A stretch of DNA of 64,000 bases from Diatrype stigma (GCA_022225965.2 JAKJXP020000085.1:152404-216403); one strand, 5' to 3'; shown: positions 34,463-44,109, numbered from the stretch's first letter. Notes: generated by a model from the letters alone, not told the origin. Numbers and translations: made by a program.

Positions 34463-35596
34463 ATGAAGGGCGAATACGATAAAGAGGACCTGGAGATGTC
34501 GGGTGTGCCAGCTGTGTCTGGCGAGGCGCTAGATACTGCGCCAGAAGAGCCGCAGCCGCAGCAGCAACCGCAGCAGCCGCAGCAGCAACCGCAGCAGCCG
34601 CAGCAGCAACCGCAGCAGCCGCAGCAGCAACCGCAGCAGCCGCAGCAGCCGCAGCAGCCGCAACTCAGCGCGCGGCAGCAGCTCGAACAGGATCTGTTGG
34701 ATAATGAGAGGGAAATGCGTCGACTGCGGCAGGAGCATGACCGGATGATGCAGCAGCTGCATGGGGTGCAGCCACAAGGGCCAGTGCCACGACCAGAGCA
34801 GCGACAGCTTGTCTCGATGCGACACGGTGATGCGGGCATGGAATTGCCGCCACTCCAACCGTTCCAGCGACTAGATGGAACTGATGCTCCACGCACGTTC
34901 AATAATGCGGATGCAACGAATGGGCTGTCGAGCCGGAGCCAGCCTGACCAACACAACCCAGCTCCAGGCAGTCTGGAGTTTACCACTCATATTGATAACG
35001 TATTCAATGTTCTGGAGCCCTTCCTGAGAGACCACGGCGCCGGCGCGAACCCGTTCAATACTATGGTGACCGGTAGGCTAGTGACCGGCGAGTTGCACCT
35101 GCATGGGAGGCGGCGGATGTACGGGGAGGGAAGAGAAAGCCTCCGAACCCTGCTCGAGAGGGAGATTGCCGCTGGCAATTTGACCTTGAGGCCGATGGTA
35201 AAGCCGAGAGTGATTTCCGACCCGTCGGCGTCGGCGTCGGCGTCGACGACTGGGGGCTTGGATGGATCCATCCATAACCCGGGCCACCAGGCTGGTCCTC
35301 GGAATGAGGCCAGTCGTGGTAATGGCCAGCAGTCTGGCAGTGGCGGGAACCGCGGTGGGGGTCGTCGTCGTTATCGCAGAAGGGGTAATCGTGGCGGCGG
35401 CGTTTTGCCCCATTGGCAAACCAGCGGTGGCAGAGGTCGTGCTGGAGGTGGCCGTGCTGGCGGTGGCGGTGGCGGTAGTGGCCGTGCTGGCGCTGGCGGC
35501 GGTGGCCGTGCTGGCGCTGGCGGCGGTGGCCGTGCTGGCGCTGGCGGCGGTGGCCGTGCTGGACGTGGCGGTGCTGGAGGTGGCGGGGGATCGTAG
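34463..35596 (+). CDS. Hypothetical Pro/Gln-repeat and Gly/Arg-rich protein
   Basis: The ATG at 34463 is chosen because the longer frame upstream uses only non-ATG starts; 377 residues. An acidic N-terminus leads into a (PQQ)n tract (residues about 30-75). A short coiled coil follows (RQQLEQDLLDNEREMRRLRQ). The central block is the only globular part (HIDNVFNVLEPFLRDHGAG, REIAAGNLTLRPMVKPRVIS). The C-terminal third is Gly/Arg/Ala-rich with repeated GRAGAGGGG. Such tails often bind RNA, but that is by composition only. It is similar in style, not in core sequence, to the RGG protein at 27368-28075. No family is recognised. Confidence 0.6.
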   Translation: MKGEYDKEDLEMSGVPAVSGEALDTAPEEPQPQQQPQQPQQQPQQPQQQPQQPQQQPQQPQQPQQPQLSARQQLEQDLLDNEREMRRLRQEHDRMMQQLHGVQPQGPVPRPEQRQLVSMRHGDAGMELPPLQPFQRLDGTDAPRTFNNADATNGLSSRSQPDQHNPAPGSLEFTTHIDNVFNVLEPFLRDHGAGANPFNTMVTGRLVTGELHLHGRRRMYGEGRESLRTLLEREIAAGNLTLRPMVKPRVISDPSASASASTTGGLDGSIHNPGHQAGPRNEASRGNGQQSGSGGNRGGGRRRYRRRGNRGGGVLPHWQTSGGRGRAGGGRAGGGGGGSGRAGAGGGGRAGAGGGGRAGAGGGGRAGRGGAGGGGGS

Positions 35597-36322
35597 GTTG
35601 TGTGAGTGCTCTGCTAAGGCCAGTAGCTCCGGCGTCAGAGGTACGGGAGATGGTGTCGGACATGAGAAGTGGAAAGCAACGGGTACGGTTCCAAGAGAAC
35701 CCAAAGGTCTAGGATGATATGAGATGATATTCTCGGCTGTGTTGCCATTTCCTTCGGGAGGTACGAAGATCGATCTAAGGCTTCGACCGGGCGCCCCCCG
35801 AGTATCTTGTTCCTTTTCCTATTGAGACGACATCAGCAATTGACCTGCATTTACGACTATGAAGCGACTAAGCTAAGATTTATAGTATCCGGATTCAACG
35901 GGAGCAGCCTGGAAGGTCTCCGCCATGTGAAAGTCATTTCGCTTATCTAGTGTCTTGGTGTAGTGGACTCGGAGTGCCATGCCCATTAACCCCATTCTCC
36001 TTGACGAGCGCAGCTTAACGTTATTGACTGCAAAGCCGGCACTGGCGATTATAGCAAGGTTGGCACTTCGTCTCATTCACATGGTGCATTCCGACACTGC
36101 CATATGCCATTGTAAATCGACAAGGGTCGACTACATGCTATCAAAACTAAGGGGCGAGATGCTTTCGTCAAACAACAAACTTATGTTATACCTGTGAGCA
36201 AACGACGTTTCTTCAGCCAAGAGATTTGCTAGGGGTCTCTGGAAGGGCTTTCCATTCCTTGATAAGCTGGCTCCTGCATTCCGCACGCGCCTGGACCCAT
36301 TCTCAAGATCCTGAAACTCCTA
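35597..36322. other. Intergenic, convergent
   Basis: 3' flanks of convergent genes; nothing identifiable. Confidence 0.4.
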
Positions 36323-38488
36323 TTACCAGCTATTCGGCTCTCCCCAATCCGGCTCTTCCGTGGAAGAGGGCGCGGTCAAGAGATCAAAGGTCGTCCGTCT
36401 CGACAATGGCTCGGGCAAGCCAACCTCGCTAGTCCCTGTCGAATGGTGCCGGGCTGTCAGAACTGCCGCAGGGAATTGGACATCATCGTTCTGCCAGTGC
36501 GAGGTATTATCCTCATATGGCCAGCCAGCATCGCCACTATCAGGACGAGTAACAACGACCCTTCTCCCTGGATGGAAGACGATGTTTCCGTATTCCTCGG
36601 GTGCCATGTCAATAAGCATAGGCTTGGGGGGCTGCGACTGCGACTGCGACTGCGACTGCGACTGCGACTCGGGATTCGACTTGGTCTTGGTCTCGGGCTC
36701 GGGCTCGGGCGAAGACCCCTCACCATGCCTAGAGTGACTTGAGAGGACACCCATCTGAACTGGCTCGTCCTCTTGCTGCCGGTCTTCCAGCTGAGACGAA
36801 GGCTGACCCCCATAACCTGAGGATCGACCTGCTGATGGGGTGGGGGCCTCTAGTCCGCCTCGTGGGGTACTACCCGAAAGACCGCCTTGCACTACCGGCG
36901 TCGCCACCCATTGCATCTCTTCACCAGGAGAATGCAGTGAATCACCCAACCAGTCATCCATTCCTTCGTCTTCGTCCTCGTCCTCTCCTTGTCCCCGTAA
37001 CGCTTCTTCTTGTTCTTCTCCTTCTCCTTCTCCTTCTTCTTCTTCTTCCACCTCCTCTCCCTGTTCCATTACTCGTTCCTCTTCCTGTCCCTCTCCCTGT
37101 ACCTCCTCCTCCTCCTCCTCCTCGTTTGCGGCTGCCTGCAACTGCCGCTTGGCCTGGATACGCATATTATGGAGTTCAAGTTGCACTCGTAACTCGCCAA
37201 GCTCCGTGATACCGTGCGGGGCATCTCCTACGCGCCTCGCATAAGAGACCACCTGCTTGAAGTCCTTCATCTGGTTGGAGAACAAGCGAAATCCCAGATC
37301 CTGGACGTTACTAAACGCCCGTGAAACGACCTCCAGGTCGCACTGTAGGACTCGGTACGGGTTACACTCTTCGCCCCGACCCTCGATCACGGGATTCTGA
37401 CCATCACCAGAGGCCAGAATCTCAATCTGCTCGAGAACGAGGGCCTCCCAGGGCAAATACAAGCCATCGCGGAGCCACTCAGCCCGGACGTCGTGCCCTA
37501 TATCCTTCAGGCCCTTGACACCATCCTGCCGGCGGATTGAGGCTTCCAGCAGGTCGAAGAACCTCTGGCCGGTTCTAGAACCGCCGACCGGGACCTTTCG
37601 CCGATCGTCTGAGCAGGCAACGGCGTACCGGATAAAGAGTCCCAAAAGACTCATATTATCGCCGCAGGGCGAGCAGACCACCAAAGCTTCCAGGGCTTTG
37701 CAGAAGTTCTTGGTCCAGTTGGGATCCGCCTTCTAGACGTTCCGTTTCAGCTGGATCTGCCCCCCGTATTCGAGATAGTTCCCGGCTCCGATGATCTGCT
37801 CAGGAAAGCAGCCGCGAAGACGGCAGATCTTCCTCCACATCGACCAGTAGTTGGTGGTGACGCCATTCTCGTTGGACGCCACATACCTTCGGTACGGGTC
37901 GTTCTCCGGGAAGCTTTCCTGGAGGGTTTGCTCCTGGTCCTCAGTCCAGAGATCATCGTACTGTATGGCAGGAAGGCGATCCCTCAGCACCTCCATCGTA
38001 ACCACCGGCTTCTTCTCCCCCAACCACGTCTTGTTGGATACGATATTCTCCAAGAGCCGCTCAGGAAACGAGGCGGCATGCTCTTGCAGCTCGCCAGGAA
38101 GCTTCTTGAAACCTTTAAGAAGCATTTCCTTGTGCTGGGCCCAGTACTTGCTTCGAACGCCTGTCCCTTTGTGGCCCTTCTTGGCCTTGCCCGAGGAGAA
38201 GGTTCCTGCCATTGCCTCGTCATCGTCATCTTGGCCTTCTTCCTCTTCTTCTTCTTGTTCTTCCTCCTCTTCTTCCTCTGCTGCCGCTGCCGCTGCTGCT
38301 GCCTTGGAGCCTCCTCGCTTCCTCTTTCTTCCTTCGTTTCCGCTCTCTGCCTCTACGTCCTGGGCACCCTTCTTCAGGCGTTTCAATGCACCCTGTCGCT
38401 CAGGGGCAACGCGGGACTTGGGCTTGCTCAGCTCATCGGTAGATGAATGGGACAGCTCTCGCTGTCTACGTCGCGATCTCGTCTCCAT
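36323..38488 (-). pseudogene. Large acidic hypothetical protein gene split by one in-frame TAG
   Basis: The ATG at 38488 opens a 251-codon frame that ends in a TAG at 37733-37735. The same frame then continues for about 469 codons to 36323. Coding-like sequence runs straight across the stop (GGQIQLKRNV, stop, KADPNWTKNFCKALEAL), with no frame change and no intron-like signals that could remove it. The first part has basic and acidic low-complexity tracts (GRKRKRGGSK, poly-E, poly-A) and a helical block (NYWSMWRKICRLRGCFPEQI). The second has a globular region (SLLGLFIRYAVACSDDRRK), a long Glu-rich run, and a (SQ)n tract. No family is recognised. A young nonsense mutation is the simplest reading. 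Readthrough, or a segregating allele, is possible. Confidence 0.6.
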
Positions 38489-38814
38489 TGTCGGACCGTG
38501 CTGAAGATATGAATTGGGTGATTTTCGTGGGGATGGTCAGGACGAATTGCGATGTCAACCACAACAGAGCGCAACTTGATCTGAGATAAGTACAAATGAC
38601 CAATACGCTGTATTGATTACCTACCTACCTAATACCTACCTACATACATACCTACATACCTACCTACCTACATGCCTACCTATATAGTACCTACATGCCT
38701 ACATAGTACCTACATACCTGAGTACAGACAACGCGTTAGACCAGATTTCAGGGTATTCCCAGGGCGACTGTCAACTGAATCTTCTGCCTAACGCGACCCT
38801 AACCCTTAGGTGCC
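38489..38814. other. Divergent upstream region with TACC repeats
   Basis: Upstream of the split gene (minus) and the gene at 39023 (plus). A long (TACC)n/(TACATACC)n array lies at about 38617-38720. A short CCCTAACCCTTAGG word occurs at about 38796-38809. Confidence 0.5.
38617..38720. repeat. TACC/TACATACC microsatellite
   Basis: Imperfect repeats of CTAC and CATAC units between divergent genes. Similar but shorter tracts occur upstream of the gene at 30874-31944. Confidence 0.85.
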
Positions 38815-39022
38815 TACCTACCTCTTATGGTATTTAATAGGGCTGCCCACTGGACACATACCTGCGGATAAGACCTTCAGAATTTTCTGATTGAACACGC
38901 CGTTGCACACACACACACACACACATCCGCGCACCCAACCACCCAACCACACACATAAACACATCCGCGCAACCATCCTCACAATCATTCACAACGTAGG
39001 ATTCCAGGAATCCGAATTCAAG
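38815..39022 (+). promoter_or_regulatory. 5' leader/promoter module, copy 2, with (CA)n
   Basis: Shares ordered words with the leader of the gene at 30874-31944: CCACTGGACA, ACCTTCA, TTGAACACGC, a (CA)n tract, and GGATTCCAGGAATCCGA-ATTCAAG right before ATGG. Note the inverted GGATTCC...GGAATCC palindrome 18-32 bp before the ATG. It may be a binding site or a leader hairpin. Confidence 0.7.
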
Positions 39023-40276
39023 ATGGTCGACTTTGACACAGCCAAGGGCCAGCTCGTGGACATCCGGGAGAAGGGCGCGGACGAATCCGCGCAAAATTAT
39101 GCCTTGACCAGGCAATACCCGATCGAGTACTGGGAACAAGCGCTAGATGCGCATGGATTGGACAGAGATGAGTTCAAGAGGGAAGAATACAGCTCGCTGG
39201 ATGCCGCTATCTGTGTGCTACGACACATCACGGCGCACGTCGCCGTCCAGCGCCGAGAGGGAATTAGCCACCCTTTGGAGCCGATGGTATGGGCCGATCT
39301 GGCGGTGTCGTCCGGTGCGGCTCAGACCTGTGTTCGTTATCATATGCTGAAGCAGTGCCGCCAGCTCCTCGACGCCAACGCCAATGCCGATGCTAGTGGT
39401 AGTGCCAGTGCCAGTGCCAGTGCTGGTGCCAGTGCCAGTGCCACGGCCACTTTGCTAAGCTACCAAACCCTCTTGGAGAATCAATCCATGTACGAGACCC
39501 TCTGGGCCAGTGGAGCCTTTATGCTGTGGCACAAGGCTGCGTTCCAGCGAACGCCGAACAGCAACTGGGAGCGAGTCGAGCTCGCCGATCCGCCGAAGTT
39601 GGCTAAGATGGGTTGCATCCACTACGATGGAGTGAAGGGCATGGGACATCGTATCAGCAGCCAATACGGACCCAATCCCCGCGAAGGCACCCTGACGCAT
39701 TGGCAGAGCAACACACCCGCGATCATCCGTGTGCTCTACGACAACACCACAAGCACGTCGGTAAGCCGGACCTACGAGCACCTGACTCGGGTCACGGTCG
39801 ATGGCCAGAGAGTGAGGCCAGGGCACGATAACCAAGGCCAGCCAAGCTTGGTCTTGACCCCAGATGAACCAGATCTGATGGATTATCAACTGATTGCAGC
39901 CGTCAGACTGAGGGACGCGAGTGACACGCGCGATCGCATTCGGCTATACCGAGTGGATGGGGAGCCCTTGCGCCTTCACGGCAGCCTTACGCCGCGATTC
40001 AGTGGTACCGAATGGCGTCTGGGTGAGAAGGCCCGGTTCATGCTATACTATACCCCAGCACTGCGAAAGGCCATAGACGCCCCACCACCACGAGAGGTCG
40101 CCGAGCCCATATCCATGTCGGTACGGGATTCAGTACGGGAGATGAGAGCGTTCGCACAGGGACCGGCAGTGGGCGAGGAGCCTGATATTCCAGAAGAGCC
40201 GGTCGATACTAAGGAGTATGAGTCCTTCAGAAGTTATCTAGAGAGGACCGGACAGCTGAGAGATGGCTCGACCTGA
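39023..40276 (+). CDS. Hypothetical protein with Ser-Ala tract and PISMSVR motif
   Basis: The ATG at 39023 is chosen over the longer frame because the upstream part is the microsatellite leader; 417 residues. A helical N-terminal half (ALDAHGLDRDEFKREEYSSL, AAICVLRHITAHVAVQRREG) is followed by a Ser/Ala microsatellite tract (about residues 115-140). A mixed alpha/beta second half follows (NTPAIIRVLYDNTTS, DYQLIAAVRLRDASDT, ARFMLYYTPALRKAI). Near the C-terminus, EPISMSVRDSVREM resembles the N-terminal DPISMSVRVREM of the protein at 30874-31944. No signal peptide or known domain. Its leader is shared with that same gene, so the two are linked by both regulation and a short peptide, though otherwise unrelated. 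Confidence 0.7.
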   Translation: MVDFDTAKGQLVDIREKGADESAQNYALTRQYPIEYWEQALDAHGLDRDEFKREEYSSLDAAICVLRHITAHVAVQRREGISHPLEPMVWADLAVSSGAAQTCVRYHMLKQCRQLLDANANADASGSASASASAGASASATATLLSYQTLLENQSMYETLWASGAFMLWHKAAFQRTPNSNWERVELADPPKLAKMGCIHYDGVKGMGHRISSQYGPNPREGTLTHWQSNTPAIIRVLYDNTTSTSVSRTYEHLTRVTVDGQRVRPGHDNQGQPSLVLTPDEPDLMDYQLIAAVRLRDASDTRDRIRLYRVDGEPLRLHGSLTPRFSGTEWRLGEKARFMLYYTPALRKAIDAPPPREVAEPISMSVRDSVREMRAFAQGPAVGEEPDIPEEPVDTKEYESFRSYLERTGQLRDGST

Positions 40277-40714
40277 GGGATGCCGGAGCCGCCGCTGTTG
40301 GTCGCCTCACTAGAGTTTCTATGTCTCAAAGGAGATTCAGATACGGATTGGGGCTCGAAGGTGACGTTTACGAAACCGGGGGAGGAAAACGGGGTCACCC
40401 TGACCAAGGGCGAAGCAGAGAGCCTGCAACTTGTCTCTCAGCGACTTTGCTCAGCAACTTGGCAATTTGTGCTCAGCGGGAAGCAGTCTCTCCAGTATAG
40501 CTGTAGATACTTGAGCTTATTGTCCTGACTTTTAACCGATATCTGAACCTACCGATCGTTGTACTGAGTGCTGTATCAAGTGATGTACCGACTGCTGTAC
40601 CCGGGTTCTGGGCCAACATGTACTTCCATCCGGACGAATCTAGACACCAGCTTCGATCGGGTCATAGAACGCGACCTTTAATTATCGTAGATCGTACGTA
40701 GTTGTCTCACGAAC

Positions 40715-40800
40715 TAGATATCCTATTCCAACAAGTTGCAGACCTTGGGCAGGCCTCTGGCTGTCATTTCACCACTAAATAGTTCACTGCAGCTCATACA
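40715..40800 (+). repeat. Dispersed repeat, inverted copy of 47145-47232
   Basis: ATCCTATTCCAACAAGTTGC-AGACC and TTTCACCACTAAATAGTTCA both occur, in reverse complement and the same order, at 47145-47232. The middle is slightly shorter here. Confidence 0.8.
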
Positions 40801-40859
40801 TGTAGCAACACGACTCGGGGAACTGCCATGGATTTCGGGGATGCTTTTCGTGCTATGGA

Positions 40860-41000
40860 GAATACTTACTGGTAATGCAATCGGGCAGTTCGTTGCAGCT
40901 GCAGGATCCCAGATGCTTCCACCGGCTCTGTACGGCAGAAGCAGGCACATGGGCTCTGGTTCTCGGTCTATATGAAGATGCTCGCTCGTCCAGGTATGTA
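40860..41000 (+). repeat. Hairpin/TATA repeat family, copy 1 (degenerate)
   Basis: Matches copies at 50415-50680 and 53690-53985: GTTGCAGCTGCAGG, CTTCCACCGGCT, the CTGTACGGC hairpin remnant, CACATGGGCTC and TCGGTCTATATGAAGATGCT. Confidence 0.65.
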
Positions 41001-41058
41001 GGTTCCCATAGATTGTAGTGTCCGACTTCCCATTCCTGGTAAGTGCCTATACCTAGCC

Positions 41059-41140
41059 GTCGTATGCCAACCTGACCCGGACACGGCCAAACCGGTCAGT
41101 GCTGGTACCGGTGCCCGTACCGGTGCCCGTGCTATCGCGG
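41059..41140 (+). repeat. Duplicated block with GTGCCCGTACCG repeats (copy 1)
   Basis: CGTCGTATGCCAACCTGACC followed by CGGACACGGCCAA(A/G)CCGGTCAGTG and a run of GGTGCCCGT units is repeated at 43243-43390 with a longer run. Confidence 0.85.
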
Positions 41141-41503
41141 TCTGGAGAATGGAAGCTGTCGCATCAGTACGTAGTCAGATGTCGCTCTTAATACACCATT
41201 CAATGCGCTGTTTCGTACTCTACCTGCCTAAATTGTAGGTACAGGTATTGCCTACACTGGCATAATTAGCAAGTGTTGCGTGGCCAGTGCCCTAATGGCA
41301 CTACCTACACCTGAGCAACAGCCTTCTCGCACTCCTTTCCTCCAGGTGATTCCAGTACACCTGTATCAGCAACATTTCAAGTTCTGCTTCAGTTCACCGT
41401 TTACCATCATCCAAATTTTTCAGAACGACCATTATCATCAACAGCCATCGACTACCATCAACAGCCATCGATTACACTCTCCCAAGAAGTGCAATATCAC
41501 AAG

Positions 41504-42589
41504 ATGGATCCTTCTCTTCAGCCTATGAAGTCCGCAGAGCTGCCAATCATGCCCGAGTCTGTGAAGACACTAGTCTCGATGATTGACGAAGGAAATACCA
41601 TGGACGAGATATACTATACATTGTGCAAGAGCGACATGGTGAAATCCGTCGCTGATCCCAACAACTGGATAGGTGGTAATGAGTTACGTTTGTTGTTTCA
41701 TACATTATCCCGCCAGTTCCTCCGAAGCGTACTCATGAAAACGCTGGGGCCGGATTTGCATGACAAAAGCAACCAAGAGGCCAATTGGGAACGCGTATTC
41801 CATACTGAAGGGCCTGGATGCTACGTCTGCTTTATCCACGTTAATGGACGGAGCGGAAAGTTCCTCTCCGGTACAGAGATCCAACAGCTGATCTCACTAT
41901 TGCGCACATATGCTGAGGCTGTAGACTTATATCAGAGGTTGGGCCATGATGACCCATACATCTCCAGCCAGGAGCTTGAGGGACGCGAGCGCGCGATTTA
42001 TCTCGAGGCTATGGCCGTTGACGATGCCTTGAGGAGCAAGCCAAAGTGGACTGCTCCCGATTTCAACTCGTTCCAGCCTCGATTCGCAAGCAGTACGAAG
42101 GCCCATATGTCCGAGAATATTTCCCTCCTCATCAGTATGCTTAAGAAACGATGTAGCCCCGACGTCGATGCTGATGTCAGACAACGGCAGTCGCCACTGC
42201 TCGTGGGTAGCTCGGGCAGTATGGCCAGGAGAGTAGAGGACCATAAGAACGGAAGCCTCGTTGGCTCTCCCCCCATATGGGGCCTATTGGTATCCTGTCT
42301 CCGTATCATGCTGCCGGCCAGTTTCAGCGACGGTAGCACGCATGTATTCGTCAATACTCCTTGGACTTTGGAAAACATTCAGCAATCACTGGATGCGCGC
42401 CAATTGCGTGCCGACCGTGCTAGCGCTAGGCGGCGTGAGATGCGGGAGGAGTTAATAGAAGGCATCGAGGCATTGGAATCAGCGGTGGAAGAGCTAAAGA
42501 ACACATGCAAGGAGCTGGATGAAGCCAAAGCCAAATATAAAGAACTCGTTAAGGACGCCACTGCGATGCTAGCGCGCAGGCAAGGATAG
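41504..42589 (+). CDS. Hypothetical protein with C-terminal coiled coil
   Basis: The ATG at 41504 (context CACAAGATGG) gives 361 residues in one exon. The N-terminal two thirds are mixed and globular-looking (VKTLVSMIDEGNTMDEIYY, ELRLLFHTLSRQFLRSVLM, GCYVCFIHVNGRSGK, THVFVNTPWTLENIQQSL). The last about 65 residues form a clear coiled coil (EELIEGIEALESAVEELKNT). No signal peptide or membrane span is seen and no family is recognised. It is the last intact, sizeable gene before the telomere. Its upstream DNA consists of repeats, so its promoter may derive from a mobile or duplicated segment. Confidence 0.65.
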   Translation: MDPSLQPMKSAELPIMPESVKTLVSMIDEGNTMDEIYYTLCKSDMVKSVADPNNWIGGNELRLLFHTLSRQFLRSVLMKTLGPDLHDKSNQEANWERVFHTEGPGCYVCFIHVNGRSGKFLSGTEIQQLISLLRTYAEAVDLYQRLGHDDPYISSQELEGRERAIYLEAMAVDDALRSKPKWTAPDFNSFQPRFASSTKAHMSENISLLISMLKKRCSPDVDADVRQRQSPLLVGSSGSMARRVEDHKNGSLVGSPPIWGLLVSCLRIMLPASFSDGSTHVFVNTPWTLENIQQSLDARQLRADRASARRREMREELIEGIEALESAVEELKNTCKELDEAKAKYKELVKDATAMLARRQG

Positions 42590-43242
42590 TATGCGGTCAT
42601 CATCATTGAAACAGTCAGTTATAGGACAGGTTTCTTGGAACAATAACTCATTGGAAAGTCCAATAGCTCAACGCGTACGGGTTATACTTTTCCGATCCTT
42701 GCAGTATGGCTATTAGTACCAGGGAAACCCCTTTCCGACTTGGAGCTTGGGTGCATGTACTAGATCACCTCGCCTTGACGAAGATCATGCTTTTAGAATT
42801 AGTCCTATAGACCACCGACTAGTGGCTTGTAATCCCTATATAGCTCCTCTACCCCTTGAACAACTCCACTGAGTGATATTGTCCTTCCTGACAATAAATC
42901 TATTCTTAGATGGCCTTATACTTGATCACGTGAATTATCCAGCGCAATAAGATCGCGTAAAAGAATCCAGAGAACTTCTTACAATATATGATCAGTAGAA
43001 TCCACACGGATCAAGTATTTAAATATCATGTGATGCAGTTCCAAGGTCAAAACCTCTAGTTACTAAACGTCGCGAATGTTCCGAGACACAGGCTGGAAAG
43101 CAACCCAACTCACTCCATGGTACTGGTACCCTCTGAATTAACTTTCATTGAAGGACCGGTTAAGGTCCGTGGCCACGAAGCTTAACTCGTTGAATCACTT
43201 TCCAGCCAACGATATCGCCGGGCATATCACTGGGAGGCCTAG
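42590..43242. other. Intergenic
   Basis: AT-richer sequence between the last sizeable gene and the repeat blocks. No gene or clear repeat is seen. Confidence 0.4.
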
Positions 43243-43390
43243 TCGTCGTATGCCAACCTGACCCGGACACGGCCAAGCCGGTCAGTGACGTGACAGCAGT
43301 AGGGCTGCTACCGGTGCCCGTACCCGTGCCGGTGCCCGTGCCGATACCGTGCCTGTGCCCATGCCCGTGCCCGTGCCGTGCCCGTGCTAT
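43243..43390 (+). repeat. Duplicated block with GTGCCCGTACCG repeats (copy 2)
   Basis: Second copy of the block at 41059-41140, with an insertion after CCGGTCAGTG and an expanded run of GGTGCCCGTGCC-type hexamers. Confidence 0.85.
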
Positions 43391-43430
43391 CGAGACAGTC
43401 AACTTGGAGACAGTCACTTGCCTCCGGGCT

Positions 43431-43690
43431 ACGAAGGTCGCGGCCACAATTGTTGATCATAGCCCATGTCTGGGTATGTGCGAATAGCAAATGACATACA
43501 AGGGATACTGTATTAAGGCTTAGCGCTTTTAGTGGACTCAAACCAGTATATGGCGTTACTTCCAGGGCTTAAGCCCACTGAAGCATAGCGCTTATAATGC
43601 GCTAACTAATTTAAGGGTTAAGTGCGGCTCAATAACTACGTACTGTGGCTCCATGGGCTTGTTATCAACAATTGTGGCCGCGACCTTCGT
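43431..43690. repeat. Small element with ~36-bp terminal inverted repeats
   Basis: ACGAAGGTCGCGGCCACAAT-TGTTGAT...GCCCATG at 43431-43466 is mirrored by CATGGGC...ATCAACAATTGTGGCC-GCGACCTTCGT ending at 43690. The 260-bp unit has no coding capacity. Flanking bases GGGCT/CGTCC show no clear target duplication, so the true ends may differ. Confidence 0.65.
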
Positions 43691-43810
43691 CGTCCATTCG
43701 CATTCGGCTGCGTATTCAAGTCCTGGCACTGGGGCCGCATTCTCATGTTAGAGATCTTTAGTAGTTGCCTTGAACTGTGCGGCAAGACCATCTACAAATC
43801 ACTTCAGATC

Positions 43811-44098
43811 ATGGCAAGTAGTATCGTGGAAGAAAATGATATTGAGTTAAGCGTGCGCACCCGCTTGGAGAGGAAGCAGCGTTGCAGCAGCTGCAAAGCT
43901 GCTCTTGCTGTAGCAATATGCCCGGGCGACGGTATGCCCGGACGATATGCCGAAGGGGCAGTAGTGAAGCTATTGCCGGACAGGACGAATGACAACCCGC
44001 ATCGATGTTCTGGAGAACACTTTGATCGATGCAATCAAAAACCTGATAATCACTACTCCCAAGTACTGAAAGTCAGGATAATGAGCTTAGTTGACTGA
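43811..44098 (+). CDS. Possible small Cys-rich protein
   Basis: A 95-residue frame from the ATG at 43811, with two Cys pairs (RCSSCKAALAVAICPGDG and HRCSGEHFDRC). Composition is protein-like, but there is no signal peptide and no family match. It lies between a small inverted-repeat element and a hAT-type element that starts 12 bp after its stop, so it may be an intact remnant or chance. Confidence 0.3.
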   Translation: MASSIVEENDIELSVRTRLERKQRCSSCKAALAVAICPGDGMPGRYAEGAVVKLLPDRTNDNPHRCSGEHFDRCNQKPDNHYSQVLKVRIMSLVD

Positions 44099-44109
44099 GT
44101 ATCTACAGC

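Larger units (their letters stand above)
40277..41503. other. Intergenic built from dispersed repeats
   Basis: Contains fragments duplicated elsewhere: 40715-40800 (inverted copy at 47145-47232), 40860-41000 (hairpin/TATA family), 41059-41140 (GTGCCC family) and 41280-41330 (related to 47240-47285). Confidence 0.6.

Noticed and set aside
35061..35704. Two ~200-codon minus-strand frames opposite the Gly/Arg-rich gene
   Set aside because: They are antisense to Gly-rich repeats and give His/Gln/Ala/Thr repeats only; no start context.
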